Numbered from the stretch's first letter, positions 34,501 through 44,900 are shown. The stretch: DNA of 64,000 bases from Acanthococcus lagerstroemiae (GCA_031841125.1 CM063108.1:52970122-53034121), one strand, 5' to 3'. Made by a program: numbers and translations. The notes: generated by a model from the sequence alone, not told the origin.

Positions 34501-37500
34501 GGTGTTGCAGTCTTTGCGAATGTTGCTGCTACTGAAATGGAGTACGCTGCATTTGGTGAGCAGACAAATTTCATACGGCTTGTACGAGTTGGTGAAAACA
34601 GGAGCTGCGAACATCCATTCGGAAACGGATTGGGCAGTGATATTTACGTTGTTCGAGGTTGTCGGCGCTGGTGCTCCGTTACCAAAACCATCTCGTAGCA
34701 GTGAAGACACTCTTGTTGCCTCTAATGGTACGTCTGAAAAACTGAAATCAAATATACCCATAGCTGGATGAAAACATCAAAGATTAAGATCAATGAGCAC
34801 GTGGCTAAAAGAAAACAACATGGCTGCAGTCTGTACTCGGCGCAGGGCGCAGCAAGATCAATATCAATGAACACATAGCTGGAAGAAAATGGAAATATCC
34901 ACCACTGAATTCGTGTCGGGGGTAGCGTTACGGTTTTCGAGCGTGTCGGGGGGCGTTGAATGGTTTTCGCTCAACCACGGCTGCAGACTGCAGTCGCGCA
35001 ACAGCAACACGACTGCAGACTGTAGTCGCGGGGAGTGTTACGGTTTTCGCTCAAGTATACCCATGACTGGAAGAAAATGGGTTCTTGTTTTCCCCTGTAG
35101 TTGACGTAAATGTCACTTATTAGCAAAAAGTTCCACCTGTCTATCTGTTGACAATTCTGAGAAAGAATTCTCTCATTAATGATTTACAACATTTCTTCAA
35201 ATGTCCATATCTTGGCACCTTCAAATGGAAGTAAGCACATATCTACACGTTTTATCAAGATGAGTGGCCTACTTACCCGATAGAAGGGTCATGTACTCTT
35301 TGAGACACCCTGTATCCGTCTCAAATTCTAATTTTCCTGGGCTTAATACGGATAAAGAATTGAGAAGAGATTGAAATCGTGCGCTCCATTGTTGGTATTA
35401 GGTTTTGTTGCCACCCACAGGTAATCTAATACACATTTCTACTTTACAGACGGTAGATCTTCCGAAGACACGGTTGCCGAAGGCGTTTCTGAAGACAGCG
35501 GGTTGGACATCGAAAAACAATCCTCACCCGGTTCGGACTCCTGTCTAAATCAGCTGTCGTTATCAACCTCACCATCGTCGTACAATAGTTACCTTTCCCT
35601 CGTAAGTGTAGAATATCGAAAAACATTAACCACCGATAATCATGAACAGACTTCAGATTCTATTCTCGAGCTGCATGAATTCACGAACCCTTCTATCAAT
35701 GCATTTTGCTTTTTCAGCAGCATGACAAAAATGAGTCGCAAACATTTTAAATTACAGCTATCTTAAAACAGCTATCTCGGCACTCTTCCTTGCCTAAGGT
35801 TTTTATCATATTAAAACTAATTCGTTTCGTTTGCTTTATAGAACGACTGTGATGACAGAGACACGAGATTATTTTACTCGTGCCACGATTTGCTGCCTCA
35901 CGATCCATTTTCGCTGGTCAAGTGCTGCGAAAGTCTGGCTTTTTTGGTGCGTGACGTCGCCCACATTACTCCGTTCAATTTCAGAAACTGTGTTCACACG
36001 ATGAGAACGTTCGTCGAGGCGACCCTGTACCCAGGTAAGGCGAGTTAGCGGCGTTCAACCTTGTACCACCTTCTCAATTAGTCAGAAACATTCGAAATCG
36101 AAATAGCCGGTGATCGGTACGTCCTGGTTTTTGAGCAGGCGAAAGGAAGACCGACAAGAAGAAAACGGCTAGTTCGGCCGGAAAGAATCGCGCCAAAAAT
36201 AAAACGTCCACGTGGAAGAAGGGCGGCGGTAAATACACTAGTCAGAAAAATCAGAACAGCGCGTACGACGCGGACGAAAGTGATCCCGAGGAGTACCCGG
36301 ATAGCTATTTTCAAGTCCCGTTACAAGTACGTTATCAGATGATCTCATTTTGCTCTCTCCGACTATTGTCTTTTCAATTAATGTGACGTTTAAATGGCTC
36401 GATTCTAGCTGCTGGATTTGATGCATACGCTGTACACTAAAACCGCCGACATACACAATGGCTGGACCAAAGAAAACCAACAAGCGAGCTCGCTATGGCC
36501 ATACGGTTGGTGCCCGTTGTTGCAGGGTATCGCTAGGTTGTGCTGTGATCCGAGAAAATCGGTAGGGCTGAACGATTCCTGTTTGACCGCAGATACCGGA
36601 ATGCTGTTCGTCGGCTAACATTATCTCTTCGACTGGTTGCAGGTGAGAATGAGCGCGGTCACTTACCTACAAAGGTCGTTGCTGATGCTCGAATTACGCA
36701 AGTTGAAAGCGAACGAGTGGGAGTCGTGCTTCAACGACGTGCTGTTTCCGCTGTTGGAGGAATTGGCGGAACCGTTCCAAGGGAAAGATAGCGCCGGTGT
36801 TGAGGAGACGAGAATGAGGGCGGCCACTCTGTTATCAAAGGTAAAATATTCGAGTATTGGTTCAATTCGAGACGACTAGGATGACTGTGATCGGCGTTCC
36901 AGATGAAAACGGGTTTTGTTACAGGTGTTCCTGCATCATCTGTCGCATTTGTCTACTTTGAGGCCTGAGGAGCAGCCATTAGAGAATGCTGCGAACCAGT
37001 CGTCGGAGAGTGCCACTAAGGACCGGTCAGTAGAAGGCGTCGCGAAGGAACAGCAGTTACGAAGTGATCCTAAGCAACAGTCGTTAAAAAGATTCACCGA
37101 GTTGTGGCTCAGAATATTAGAGTTGATGCACTGCTACATGAGATTGGACGAAAGTAGTGATTTATTGGTATGTACTGATTTGATTGATATCTGTCGATTT
37201 TTAACATTTTCCGCCACTTTTTGGTTTCTAATTTGGGAATGTGTGAATTATGAACACGTGTGATGTGTATGAGATTTAAGGTATTGTTCAGAACACAATC
37301 TCACACGTGACAGGCTCTTGGATCGTTGGTTGATGTAGAAGCTACTATATTTGCAAGAATGACTAGAAACGTGGAGCTGAAGGGCGATTTTAAGTTTCAG
37401 GTCCGTTCCAAGACCAGTCGGAATGGATGTACGATAGTTCCGTCTGGCTTGGTGGGCAAGCAACGTTTCGAACTTCAACTTATTTCACAGTGTTTGTGGA

Positions 37501-40500
37501 GGAATGACACTACCACTCGTATCTTTTATATGCGCAAGTTTTCAAATAAAATGTATCGTTTTAATTTAGAATGAAGCGATTCAAGAAAGCGTTAAAAATA
37601 TGATTCTGGTCATGAAAAGTCCGGTATTGTCATTTTCCAACGTCAGAGAAGAAAACCAGTTCTGGATTTCGACTTGGGAAAGGGTGGACAAATTTATGCC
37701 GAAATTGCGCGACGAATTGGAACGCTATCATTCTACAGGTTAGTCTGTCCGTGTGTATTGAAAACTTTTTCTTCTTTGAAGAGAGGAGTCAGAGGAGCTG
37801 TATAGCACTACAGCGAAAATCTAAAACACGAGTAGACGAACATTCCGGAACCATGTACAAAAGGTATTACCAACGTGTTATCAGAGTTGCTGCTGACGAT
37901 GTTTTGTAGGGAGGGGGAGGCAGCAAAAATGTCCTAAAAAATAAAATGTTTCAGTTGAAACCTAAAGAAAGAGGTTCTCATTGTAATTCTGCCGTCTGGC
38001 CACGAGAATTTACCGTGTTCTGTCCACCTCCTCCTCATCTCTGAGGCCTCAAGCCTATCTCAACAAGTCTTTAGCGAATCCTAAAAGAGTACTGAGAATA
38101 TTCGGGAGTCTAGAAAAGTGTTTATCAGTTCTAACTTCAAAGAGTCTGGAGAAGTCCTAACCAAGTGTGGAAACGTTTTAAAAAGTTCCAAACAAGTTTG
38201 GAAGAGCCTTGAAACGTCTTCAACCCGAATGGAAAAGTTTTTTAGAGTCTTGAGTAGAAGGATCCAAATTTCGCCATTTTTGGTCTTCGAGTGGCAATTT
38301 TTAGGATGACAAATGAGTTCAGTCGAAGTTTAATACTGGATTCGTAATTCACGCAATAAATGGTCAAAATCAGATATTTTTATAGATATTTCTTCAGAGC
38401 GCGTAAGCAGTAAAAATCTAAAAAATTGATAAGGTAGTATGAAAGCACTATTTGGTCTGAGGAAACTAGGTTTTAAAAATGAAAAATGCAGAATAAGGTG
38501 ATTTTTCGAGGGGAAAAAATGGATCGATATGGTAGTCCTTATAAGCCTACTAAAGGTCACCACCTTGTGCAATTTTTAAATAGATTTGAACTCGCCGAAA
38601 AAAATGTCTTTCGAAAATCTCGGAACCTATGGAAAATACGAAAAAAGTCTTCTGACAAAAATTGTTCTACGCTGGATCTGTCATAGAATTGGTTTGCTTG
38701 TACTTCTTCTGTATCCATCCAGAAAAGACCTAAATGGGGGGGGGGGTGTCAAAATAACTTTTCCAAGTAGCACGATTTAATACAGGCCTCATCAAAAAAA
38801 GGTTTTTTGGGTTCTTTCTCGTTTTACAGTAATCGGAGTGAAGAAGGGATCTAAATGTTACATTCAGCAAATTTCTTACCTCCATACCTTTTTCCATCAC
38901 TGGGGACTTTTTTTAATCCCTATGCCCCTCTCGTGCTTTTTGGTGTTTCGCAGGTTTAGAAAAAGACTGTTATGTTTATGATCCTGAAAGAATACTAAAA
39001 TGACGTACGGGTATCGAGTTTAGGATATTCAAGGTAATCCAATTTAATTTTGGCATCAGTTCCACCCTTAGCTGAAAAATGCGGGAAGGGGAGGGGGCAA
39101 AATGAAGTGCAGTGCAGGACGGATATCGAATATTAGATTTTGTGGGTTGCTAAATTCATTTTTAACATCCATTAGATCCAAATTTGAACATTTGGCGAAA
39201 TTTAACGAGAGGAAAATTGTGATACGGGTATCGGGGAATAGATTTTCATAGTCGCTGAATTCAGTTTTTGCATTGGATTGTAGAATTTAAGATTTAAGTG
39301 AGAAGAAAGATAAAGTTATTAGGGCAGGGTGTCTAACGGTCATTTTAGTCATAGAAGTTATTTAAAGTCATTTATTTTGAAAGAAGGGTCATTTAAGTAA
39401 TTTAAAGTCTTTTATTTTCAATCATGGTCATTTAAAAATTTTTAAATCAGCAAATTATGCCTTGGAAGAGATAACAAAGAATTTAAAATGGGAAAATTCT
39501 ATTATAACGACCAGGGCTGCAGTTCTTATGCGAATGTATATTTCTGTCTGTGGCGTATATTCCAGAAGTTTCAAAAAATCTTCACGAATCATAGAATTCT
39601 GAGGTGAATAAGCAGTACTTCATTTCGTATATATCGCATATTTTGGCATTTATTGCATATTTTGCACCAATTCTGCTTGTTTTTCAGTATTTTTTCCTAA
39701 AAAGTGATTTTTCTAATGTTTTACTCAAAAATACTAAAAATAATTCCCGACTAAAAAAAAAGTTGAAAAGAGTTAATGATCAATGAATCAACAGAAAAAC
39801 ATTTAGAAAAATATGTTCTTTTGCAAGTGAGATACCCTTTCTCTTGCCCGCATCACATTCATCAATCATGTATTTATTTATTTCATATTATTGTCACCTC
39901 CTACGGCCAAAACTGACCAGATGCATTTCCTTCCTTCACCCCTCACCTCTTCCTACCGAAAATTAGCGTACTCCAATTGTTTTCTTAGCCAAATATTCCC
40001 AGATTATAAGGAAGATCAGCTGGTTTCGGAATGTTCTAGGCTCATAAAGCTCATCTCATTCTCATAAAAAGTTGAGATTGTCGCCTTCAGAATAAACTCT
40101 CTTCCTCCAATTTCTGTAATTGTTATCGGATTTCCCCCTCACTAATAATACAACGCCTCGAAAATGTTCTCTATTTTCAGTTCAGAAAGCCGACGAACAG
40201 TTCGATGAGCAATTCGTGCCACCGCTGGCCGCAGCCGAATCACCAACCAGCGAATTCAGGTAACGAATTTCATTTCTCTAAACTGTTCACCGTGTAGTAC
40301 CGAAAAATCACTCTCATCTGCACTCTTCCCTGTTTACGTTAACCTCGTCTAATCGCCCCCTCGTCCGAGGGTGATTTTTTTCAAAATCGGTACACGGACT
40401 GTGTAAAATTGGCCGGAGCGTTAACTCGTGTGGTCTGTCATCGACAGGGACCCGAAATCGGTGAAAACGCGCGCTAGTCCAGAAGAGGTTGTCGAGCCGC

Positions 40501-41486
40501 CGAAACATTCCGACGTTACGTTAGTAAAGCATTCCGTTCCTATTTTCCCCCACATGGGGCAGGTGAGAGAGTATGCCGAGTGCGTTCGAGTACAGTGAAC
40601 GTCTTCCCGTCGAAATGAAATTAATGTCTTGTATTTTACTTTTCCCACCCAGTTGATTTCGACGCCGATTGGACCTCCGTACCAGAGAGAGACGTTTTCG
40701 AGAGAGGACACGGGCGGCGTCGAGAACGCGACGCATTCGGATACGCAGATGTCTTCGCTGATCGCCTCCGCCCCCGATTTTCTGGCTAGTTTGCCTTCGT
40801 TCCGGGCGCAGTCTCCGCCGATCGTATGCTCTCCGGGCACTCAGTCGCCGCCGATGTTCGCACGACCGGTGTCTGACCCGGAGGCCAACGTTCTCCATTC
40901 GCAGTACTCGTCATCCGTGTCGCCCGATCGCGCTTATTCGCCTACTTATCCAAGTGCCATCCTTTCCGCGGATCCGGCGGTGGCCGGTCCGGTCAACGCG
41001 AACGTCTTCCCGTACTTCATGCAGCGTTCGTCGTCCGTCTGCGAAGCGTCCGCTCCGCACGCGTTGTGGAGGTCGAATGTCGCACCGGAACTGCGGACCG
41101 AATCGTACCCGGTGCTGTCGCAGCAAACGTACTCGTCACTCGACGAGTCTCGGCTGGCCGCGAACATGCCCTCTGGCCGAGCGCTGGGCGAATCGTATTC
41201 GGCGGAAAATACTACTCGCCGAGTACCGGAGTCGTTGCTAGTCTCTTCGACGTGCGCTCCGGTCGCGACCGAAGCGAGTAGTCCGGGTGGCGAACGCGGC
41301 GGTACTGCGGCCGCCGATCCGAATACTCAGCCAGCAACGGCGTCTTCGGAGACGAGTCCGCAGTCGCCAATTAAATTGGCCTTTCCGGTGTACTCGGGCT
41401 TCGCGCAACTGGGAGCGGACGCGGTTGGCAATATGGAGGAGAGTAGCGCGAAGCAATTTTTCTATCAGAATTGGTACGTGAAGTGA
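21179..41486 (+). CDS. garz: GBF1/Gartenzwerg, Sec7-domain Arf guanine-nucleotide exchange factor
   Basis: Large Golgi Arf-GEF that converts Arf1-GDP to Arf1-GTP at the ER-Golgi interface, driving COPI recruitment; human GBF1 and Drosophila Gartenzwerg are the orthologues by domain order and sequence. Thirty-six GT-AG exons join without any phase conflict to 6198 coding bases, 2065 residues plus stop, slightly longer than human GBF1 (about 1860). Regions: DCB (exons 1-6), a polar linker (7-11), HUS (12-15), Sec7 (about residues 683-873), HDS1-3 (20-33), and a low-complexity C-terminus (34-36). The Sec7 glutamic finger is present in RLPGES (about E779). The start ATG at 21179 gives [18 protein letters not shown], the expected N-terminus. 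Exon coordinates are in the sub-entries. No disabling change was found. Confidence 0.95.
22971..24971 (+). CDS. garz: GBF1 exons 7-11, polar DCB-HUS linker
   Basis: Exons 22971-23073, 24167-24289, 24374-24471, 24552-24648 and 24780-24971. The encoded segment is basic then acidic and Ser/Thr/Asn/Gln-rich ([16 protein letters not shown]; then [12 protein letters not shown] and similar), as expected for the unstructured linker between DCB and HUS. The frame and splice phases support these exons, but similarity to known GBF1 is low here, so individual exons could be alternatively used. Confidence 0.75.
23440..23720. repeat. Pyrimidine-rich CTGTCTATCTGTCTGACTG low-complexity stretch
   Basis: Intron 7 of GBF1 contains a degenerate tetranucleotide-like run built from CTGT, CTAT, CTGA and CTGC words on the plus strand. 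It has no gene content; the frame that is open across it is a by-product of the repeat. Confidence 0.5.
25095..25845 (+). mobile_element. 5'-truncated Penelope-like retroelement with inverted terminal copy
   Basis: The plus-strand frame 25205-25438 encodes [26 protein letters not shown] and [15 protein letters not shown], matching the C-terminal half of the GIY-YIG endonuclease of Penelope-like elements. The catalytic GIY and YIG motifs themselves are missing. The fragment is bounded by a 70-base inverted repeat, 25141-25210 and 25681-25750, identical at 68 positions, with diverged extensions beyond. An inverted partial copy of the 3' terminus at the 5' end is a known Penelope arrangement. 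A hammerhead-like motif lies in the 3' terminus, in the same orientation as the ORF. It lies in GBF1 intron 11. Confidence 0.75.
25664..25712 (+). ncRNA. Hammerhead-ribozyme-like motif in Penelope terminus
   Basis: Core elements are in order: CTGATGA (25674-25680), a stem II GGC-loop-GCC, GAAA (25694-25697), a self-complementary AGCGCT giving a very short stem III (25697-25702), C17 at 25703, and TGGA (25704-25707) pairing with TCCA (25670-25673) as stem I. One extra U precedes stem II compared with the textbook core. Minimal hammerheads with tiny stem III occur in Penelope-like elements and are thought to act as dimers. Cleavage would be after position 25703. Activity is inferred. Confidence 0.65.
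26352..27974 (+). CDS. garz: GBF1 exons 12-15, HUS domain
   Basis: Exons 26352-26584, 26854-27031, 27115-27230 and 27839-27974. They encode the homology-upstream-of-Sec7 region, with [16 protein letters not shown], the HUS-box-like [17 protein letters not shown] (INYDCD is the invariant core) and [15 protein letters not shown]. All are close to the vertebrate and fly proteins. Confidence 0.93.
28058..29694 (+). CDS. garz: GBF1 exons 16-19, Sec7 catalytic domain
   Basis: Exons 28058-28412, 28923-29046, 29138-29346 and 29458-29694. After a short polar lead-in, the Sec7 domain begins at [15 protein letters not shown] and runs through [26 protein letters not shown] (glutamic finger E779, which expels GDP from Arf), [13 protein letters not shown] and [13 protein letters not shown] to [14 protein letters not shown]. 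The position equivalent to human GBF1 Met832 is Leu817 (CTG at 29201-29203), a substitution that makes the human protein brefeldin-A resistant. The end of exon 19 starts HDS1. Confidence 0.95.
28440..28720. repeat. Degenerate AAGACTCTT-type array, GBF1 intron 16
   Basis: Words such as AAGACTTG, AGACTCTC, TTCAAGACTGTTTGAA recur every 10-20 bases without exact periodicity. The same word family fills parts of introns 22, 24 and 33. It looks like an old, diverged minisatellite. Confidence 0.55.
29778..30369 (+). CDS. garz: GBF1 exons 20-22, HDS1 region
   Basis: Exons 29778-29877, 29986-30162 and 30249-30369. They encode [37 protein letters not shown] and [10 protein letters not shown], the best conserved part of the homology-downstream-of-Sec7 1 domain, which in GBF1 binds lipid droplets and Golgi membranes. 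Confidence 0.93.
30554..30666. mobile_element. 113-bp hairpin MITE
   Basis: ATGCTGGATTTACACC... (30554-30592) and its reverse complement (30628-30666) match at 36 of 39 positions around a 35-base loop. The arms account for most of the element, so it is a short foldback MITE inserted in the AAGACTCTT-type array of GBF1 intron 22. No clear target duplication longer than two bases is visible. Confidence 0.65.
30839..30944 (+). ncRNA. Compact hammerhead-like hairpin element
   Basis: A second copy of the Penelope terminus motif: CTGAAGA (30878-30884), stem II GGC-loop-GCC, GAAA (30898-30901), AGCACT as stem III (30901-30906), C17 at 30907. Stem I is long: 30908-30920 pairs with 30865-30877 at 11 of 13 positions and pairing continues outward to about 30841/30944 with few mismatches (CAAGTG-free arms TAGGGTGTGCCAATT and complement). 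It has no ORF. Homology with the element at 25141-25790 continues a little past the hairpin (ACCAAGTTCA). Stem III has an A-C mismatch, which may reduce activity. Confidence 0.6.
31673..34727 (+). CDS. garz: GBF1 exons 23-26, HDS1-HDS2 region
   Basis: Exons 31673-31815, 31913-32028, 34254-34413 and 34502-34727. They encode [47 protein letters not shown] and [16 protein letters not shown]. Helical repeats and the motif order match GBF1. The 2.2-kb intron between 32028 and 34254 is loaded with repeats. Confidence 0.92.
32060..32880. repeat. GAGTCTTAA-type array in GBF1 intron 24
   Basis: The reverse complement of the AAGACTCTT word family (GAGTCTTAAC, AAGTTTTAACGAG, AGTCTTGACAAG) recurs throughout. 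It is thus in opposite orientation to the arrays of introns 16 and 22. No defined period, no coding content. Confidence 0.6.
33161..33712. mobile_element. 552-bp TIR element carrying a tRNA-like sequence
   Basis: TTTTATACTACTTGATCA at 33161 recurs inverted at 33712, extending to about 30 bases with few mismatches (33161-33190 and 33684-33712, both ending in GGCAATG). No transposase frame is present, so it is non-autonomous. A tRNA-like unit lies near its middle-right. The target duplication is not clear. It lies in GBF1 intron 24. Confidence 0.55.
33470..33550 (+). tRNA. tRNA-like sequence (pseudo-tRNA or SINE head)
   Basis: A-box TAGTCGAGTGG (33476-33486) and B-box-like GGGTTGATTCC (33532-33542). 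A D-stem GTCG/CGAT, an anticodon stem ACATT/AATGT around a 7-base loop CCAGTCA, and a T-stem CGGGG/CCCCG with a 6-base loop can be drawn, with a long variable region. The acceptor stem does not pair and extra bases separate the D and anticodon stems, so it is not a working tRNA. It could still be a polymerase III promoter. Confidence 0.4.
34760..35449. repeat. GBF1 intron 26 with short diverged duplications
   Basis: Two or three diverged copies of GCTGGAAGAAAATGG, CACGACTGCAGACTG/CACGGCTGCAGACTG and GTTACGGTTTTCG occur between about 34780 and 35090. This indicates local tandem duplication. The remainder of the intron shows nothing notable. Confidence 0.45.
35450..37738 (+). CDS. garz: GBF1 exons 27-33, HDS2-HDS3 region
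   Basis: Exons 35450-35601, 35842-36034, 36139-36326, 36409-36561, 36643-36840, 36925-37167 and 37570-37738. They encode [17 protein letters not shown], a lysine-rich insert ([16 protein letters not shown]), [16 protein letters not shown], a helical stretch [16 protein letters not shown], and [16 protein letters not shown]. The lysine/glycine-rich insert in exon 29 is typical of insect GBF1 in position, though its exact sequence is lineage-specific. Confidence 0.92.
38040..38260. repeat. AGTCTTGAA-type array in GBF1 intron 33
   Basis: Words AAGAGTCTGGAGAAGTC, AAGAGCCTTGAAACG, GAGTCTTGAG recur in a short block, the same degenerate family as the arrays at 28440-32880. It lies within the 2.4-kb intron 37739-40180, otherwise without recognised content apart from a TCATTTAA-rich patch at about 39335-39440 and a G10 tract near 38737. 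Confidence 0.45.
40181..41486 (+). CDS. garz: GBF1 exons 34-36, low-complexity C-terminus
   Basis: Exons 40181-40259, 40448-40562 and 40653-41486 (stop TGA). The last exon is 834 bases of unusually GC-rich coding sequence, encoding a Ser/Pro/Ala/Thr-rich disordered tail (for example [14 protein letters not shown]) ending [10 protein letters not shown]. The reading frame continues directly from exon 35 ([15 protein letters not shown]), which is the conserved end of the structured region. Several other frames are also open across the last exon purely because of the base composition. Confidence 0.88.
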
Positions 41487-41651
41487 GAGAATGCGGAGAC
41501 TTTCGAAGGAGACTGAGTTATTGAGGCCGGTTCGTGTTCGCGATCGGCTTCAGTGTGCGTATCCGCAACATTTATGGTATTTTGTTACTTTTTGAATGTA
41601 TACGTTAACTAGTAAATAACGATTGAGTGATTAAAATTCGATATGTTCGTT

Positions 41652-41657
41652 AATAAA
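41652..41657 (+). terminator. GBF1 polyadenylation signal
   Basis: AATAAA about 166 bases after the GBF1 stop codon, followed by a T-rich stretch. Five bases downstream lies TTTATT, the same signal on the minus strand, so convergent transcripts would share this end region. Confidence 0.65.
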
Positions 41658-41661
41658 CGGA

Positions 41662-41667
41662 TTTATT
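41662..41667 (-). terminator. Minus-strand polyadenylation signal
   Basis: TTTATT on the plus strand reads AATAAA on the minus strand. It lies about 170 bases beyond the stop codon of the possible minus-strand last exon at 41838-41935, a normal distance for a short 3' UTR. Confidence 0.35.
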
Positions 41668-41837
41668 TTTTCGTTAGTTCTTTTTTTCCCTTAAGCTTCT
41701 AGAACAATGGAAATTCGTAATAAGACCACGGAGTACTACTAGGCTTCTTGATGAGACGTTCGTTGTGTACGTGCTGTAATAAAAGCCAAGATTGGAAGAT
41801 GAAGCAGACTTGGATGAAAAGTTTCTACGTGTTATCT

Positions 41838-41935
41838 TCAAGAATCTGGATGCAGTCTCGGGGCTGCGGTTCGAGTGATCTGCTTGCGAATTGATCCAGC
41901 TGTGTCTTCGTACGCGTCGTCCATATTCGCTAGGT
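41838..41935 (-). CDS. Possible last exon of a convergent minus-strand gene
   Basis: On the minus strand a plausible acceptor TTTTCAAATAG is followed by 32 in-frame codons reading LANMDDAYEDTAGSIRKQ and ending RLHPDS then TGA. Composition (GC-richer, acidic-polar) looks coding compared with its surroundings, and an AATAAA follows. I do not recognise the protein, and no upstream exon could be identified; the rest of such a gene would lie across the repeat-rich DNA to the right. It could be chance. Confidence 0.3.
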
Positions 41936-44900
41936 CTATTTGAAAATACGATTATATTAAGGTTAGATGACTAGAAGCAAATTAGGAAATACTAGAAGTT
42001 GAAAAGATTTACATTGACATGCGTGGATTGCTCATAATGTCATAATATACCTGATGTGTCTTCAGACAGGGGTGGCGAACGTTTCTCCCCCATCTACCGT
42101 TGGATGGCCCGGGGATGAGGGAAGAAAATGAGATGAATCAGTGCCCCGATTATAATTCAAATTTTGGGCGATGATGCAGTTAAATTTAGGACAAATTATT
42201 TTCGTTAAAAGTGAATTTCTGAATTTCTAATCGACTTAATGAAGTTTGCTATACGCAAGGTAAATCATAGCTGATTACTCAAATATAATATACAGAGCTG
42301 CCAACACTTTAAATGTTAAGTTTACATCCCAATAGTCTGTCAAATTTGACTACGTTGTGGCGGGTGCGAGGAGGGGGACTATTCACCCTAAAGCCGTTTA
42401 AGGCGCACGTTATCATTTTACTTTGTATGAGTTTGACGTTCGACGATTGTTCTCATTGAACCATCTTAAATATTTCACTTCAATTGATTTCACTTTTTCG
42501 AAGAATAAAAAGAAAAATATTAATGAAATAGCTGTTATCACCCTTATTACGAAATATCTGGACACCACGTCGTTATACTGTTCAGTGTGTGTACGCACCC
42601 TACGCACTGACGAAATTCGCAAACTTATTTGGGACAGACTATATTGTTCTTTGACCACTGGTGTATCATCTTGATTATACTAAAATTCACATTTGAGATA
42701 GGAGATAAGAAAAAAATATATACGTTCTCATGTTCTCATGTCATTGTTTCTTTACAAAATCTCAAATTTATTGTTGCATAGTGTGTTAATCACTGATGAA
42801 ATGTCATAAACAGGTCATAACTTCAATTTTTTGCCACTATTAATTTTTTCAGTCATTGATGAAACGGTCGTGATAAAAATAGTTTAAGGTTCTGTTGTAA
42901 CAACACTGAAAATTCCATTGTCATTTTGTCATTTTGTTTTGTCATGCCTAACAACACTGACGTGAAATTCTATATACCGGTTCTGGTTAGGGGCGAGGGT
43001 GTGTGGCCTGTGAACTTCGTCGTTACAAGGATATACTGACTGATCACATGACTCACCGCTAACTGTTCTGGCTGTGTTATAACCTGTAACCTGTGTCATG
43101 TTATTTGTCCGGCGTTTGTTCCATCTTCCATGATTCACCTCCGTTTTCATGTTTTAACATTGTGTAATGAAGATTTCATTTCGGCCTTTGAAATGAATGC
43201 TCGCGTGTAATTGTTATCGAACTTTTTCGGCGTCTTCCATGATTCACCACCGTTTTCATGTTTCAACATTGCGTAGCGAAGATTTAATTTCCGTATCTGA
43301 AATGAATACTTTAGTGTTTTCTTACAAGGATTAATTCTCGCGTGTAATTTTGTTACCGAACTTTTTCTGTAATCGTGTTCTCGTGTACTGTGTACTGACT
43401 GGGATATACAGTTTATGATACTTCTATTTTGAATTCGTGTTCGAGCTTGTGTTCACTACTGCATCAAATTTCCTTGCCGGAGAATGCATTTTGATTTTAT
43501 TGGAAGTATCGCTGTAAGACGCGCTGTAGCACAGAGGAGGAGTTCAGCCCGAATTCATCCAGTTGGAGTTAAACGTGAATAGCCGGTAAGAAATCAGTTA
43601 TCTACTTGCAATATCTTGTGGTGTCGTGATCTCGTGAGTCGAAGTTCCGTTTAATTAAATGAAGGGCTATAAGCCATATTCTGAATTGAAGGTGTGTGTG
43701 TTGTTTTTTCTCTTCTTCTCTACCTAATGTAAAAATAATGAAATCGAAGTTGTGTGTGTCTTTTCCACTTATGGGAACATGTCGATGCGTGGATAATATA
43801 TTCTGTAGCTGATTTATAGTGTCAGCTCAGAGTTTATGAATATGCGTACTTAGTTGCATTTCACCAGGTAACACCCTAAGTATAGGCCGCTGATGTGTTT
43901 TGCGGAAGGTGTATATATTGTTGGGCTAATCGGCGTGTTTCGTCATGAAATCTGATTTGAAATTTTTTGGACAAGAGTAACACTACTGAACGTTACAAAA
44001 AAGAGAGCCTACCGAATTGTTTGTCCACAGTATAGAATAGGCCTACATAATTTATCGTTCATTTTGCAGCGTTCGCAAAATCAGTTGAAATTTCTGTGTT
44101 AATTTATGTATTCGGTGATGTGATTCATGAATTTTAATTGTCATATACCTCTACGATTTTGATGAAGGCCAAAGGGAACAATAATATTAAGGCCAGAAGT
44201 CTACACATGACCGTGGAGTTGAACCTCTCTCTTGGGGCTTCAGTGTAGGTAGTTATCTGTTAGTTGTGAATAATTTATAGCCCAGCACTCGTTGTATCCT
44301 TTGAGTAACCTGAACTTGGCCGTTATGCCTTTCTTATGAGATCAGAGAGTTTTAGAAAAGCTCTACATGCTTGTAAAGCTCGTACCGACACAGCCTCTTG
44401 CTCTGACTCTGGGTGACATTACAATGCGATTGTAATTGATGGAAAAGGCCTCAGCCAACTAGAAGGTGCGCGGTGACAATAAAGTCTTTCAATGGCTTTT
44501 CAATAAATTATCAGTGAACCAGTGATGAGAATATGTTTTTCCTTTACATATCACATGTTATCAGTTGTTTCGCTTGTTCTTTTTGTTGTTAATTGTTATT
44601 TTCGCATCTTTAATATTACACAGAGTATAAGTACAGCCATTCTTCAATACTTATCTTCTAACGCTTGTGATAGAGAATGCATGCGCAATGCAAGAAAGCA
44701 ACAGTTAGTTGTGTACCGTGGAATTTGAAAAATGTGTGTACAAGCACCAGCACTTGAAACTCGAATAAAATAAGTTGTCGCTTCCAGATGAAAGAAGTCT
44801 GTTCATAAAGTTTCGCCGATTTATGATGGAATTGCGTATACTTATCTAATAATAAGAAATGTTCAGATGTTGAAATGTCAATAGAAGCTGTTAGAGGGTT

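Noticed and set aside
37168..37569. Additional GBF1 exon in the frame 37326-37574
   Set aside because: The GBF1 protein continues directly from the exon ending 37167 to the one starting 37570 in phase 0; inclusion would add unrelated residues and no good acceptor matches its frame.
40421..40898. Long minus-strand frames opposite the last GBF1 exons
   Set aside because: They mirror a GC-rich coding exon whose plus frame continues the conserved GBF1 protein; the minus frames have no similarity to anything recognised.
21179..41486. Operon-like or functional link between the two main genes
   Set aside because: They are in the same orientation but 2.4 kb apart with a separate polyadenylation signal, and no shared pathway is known.
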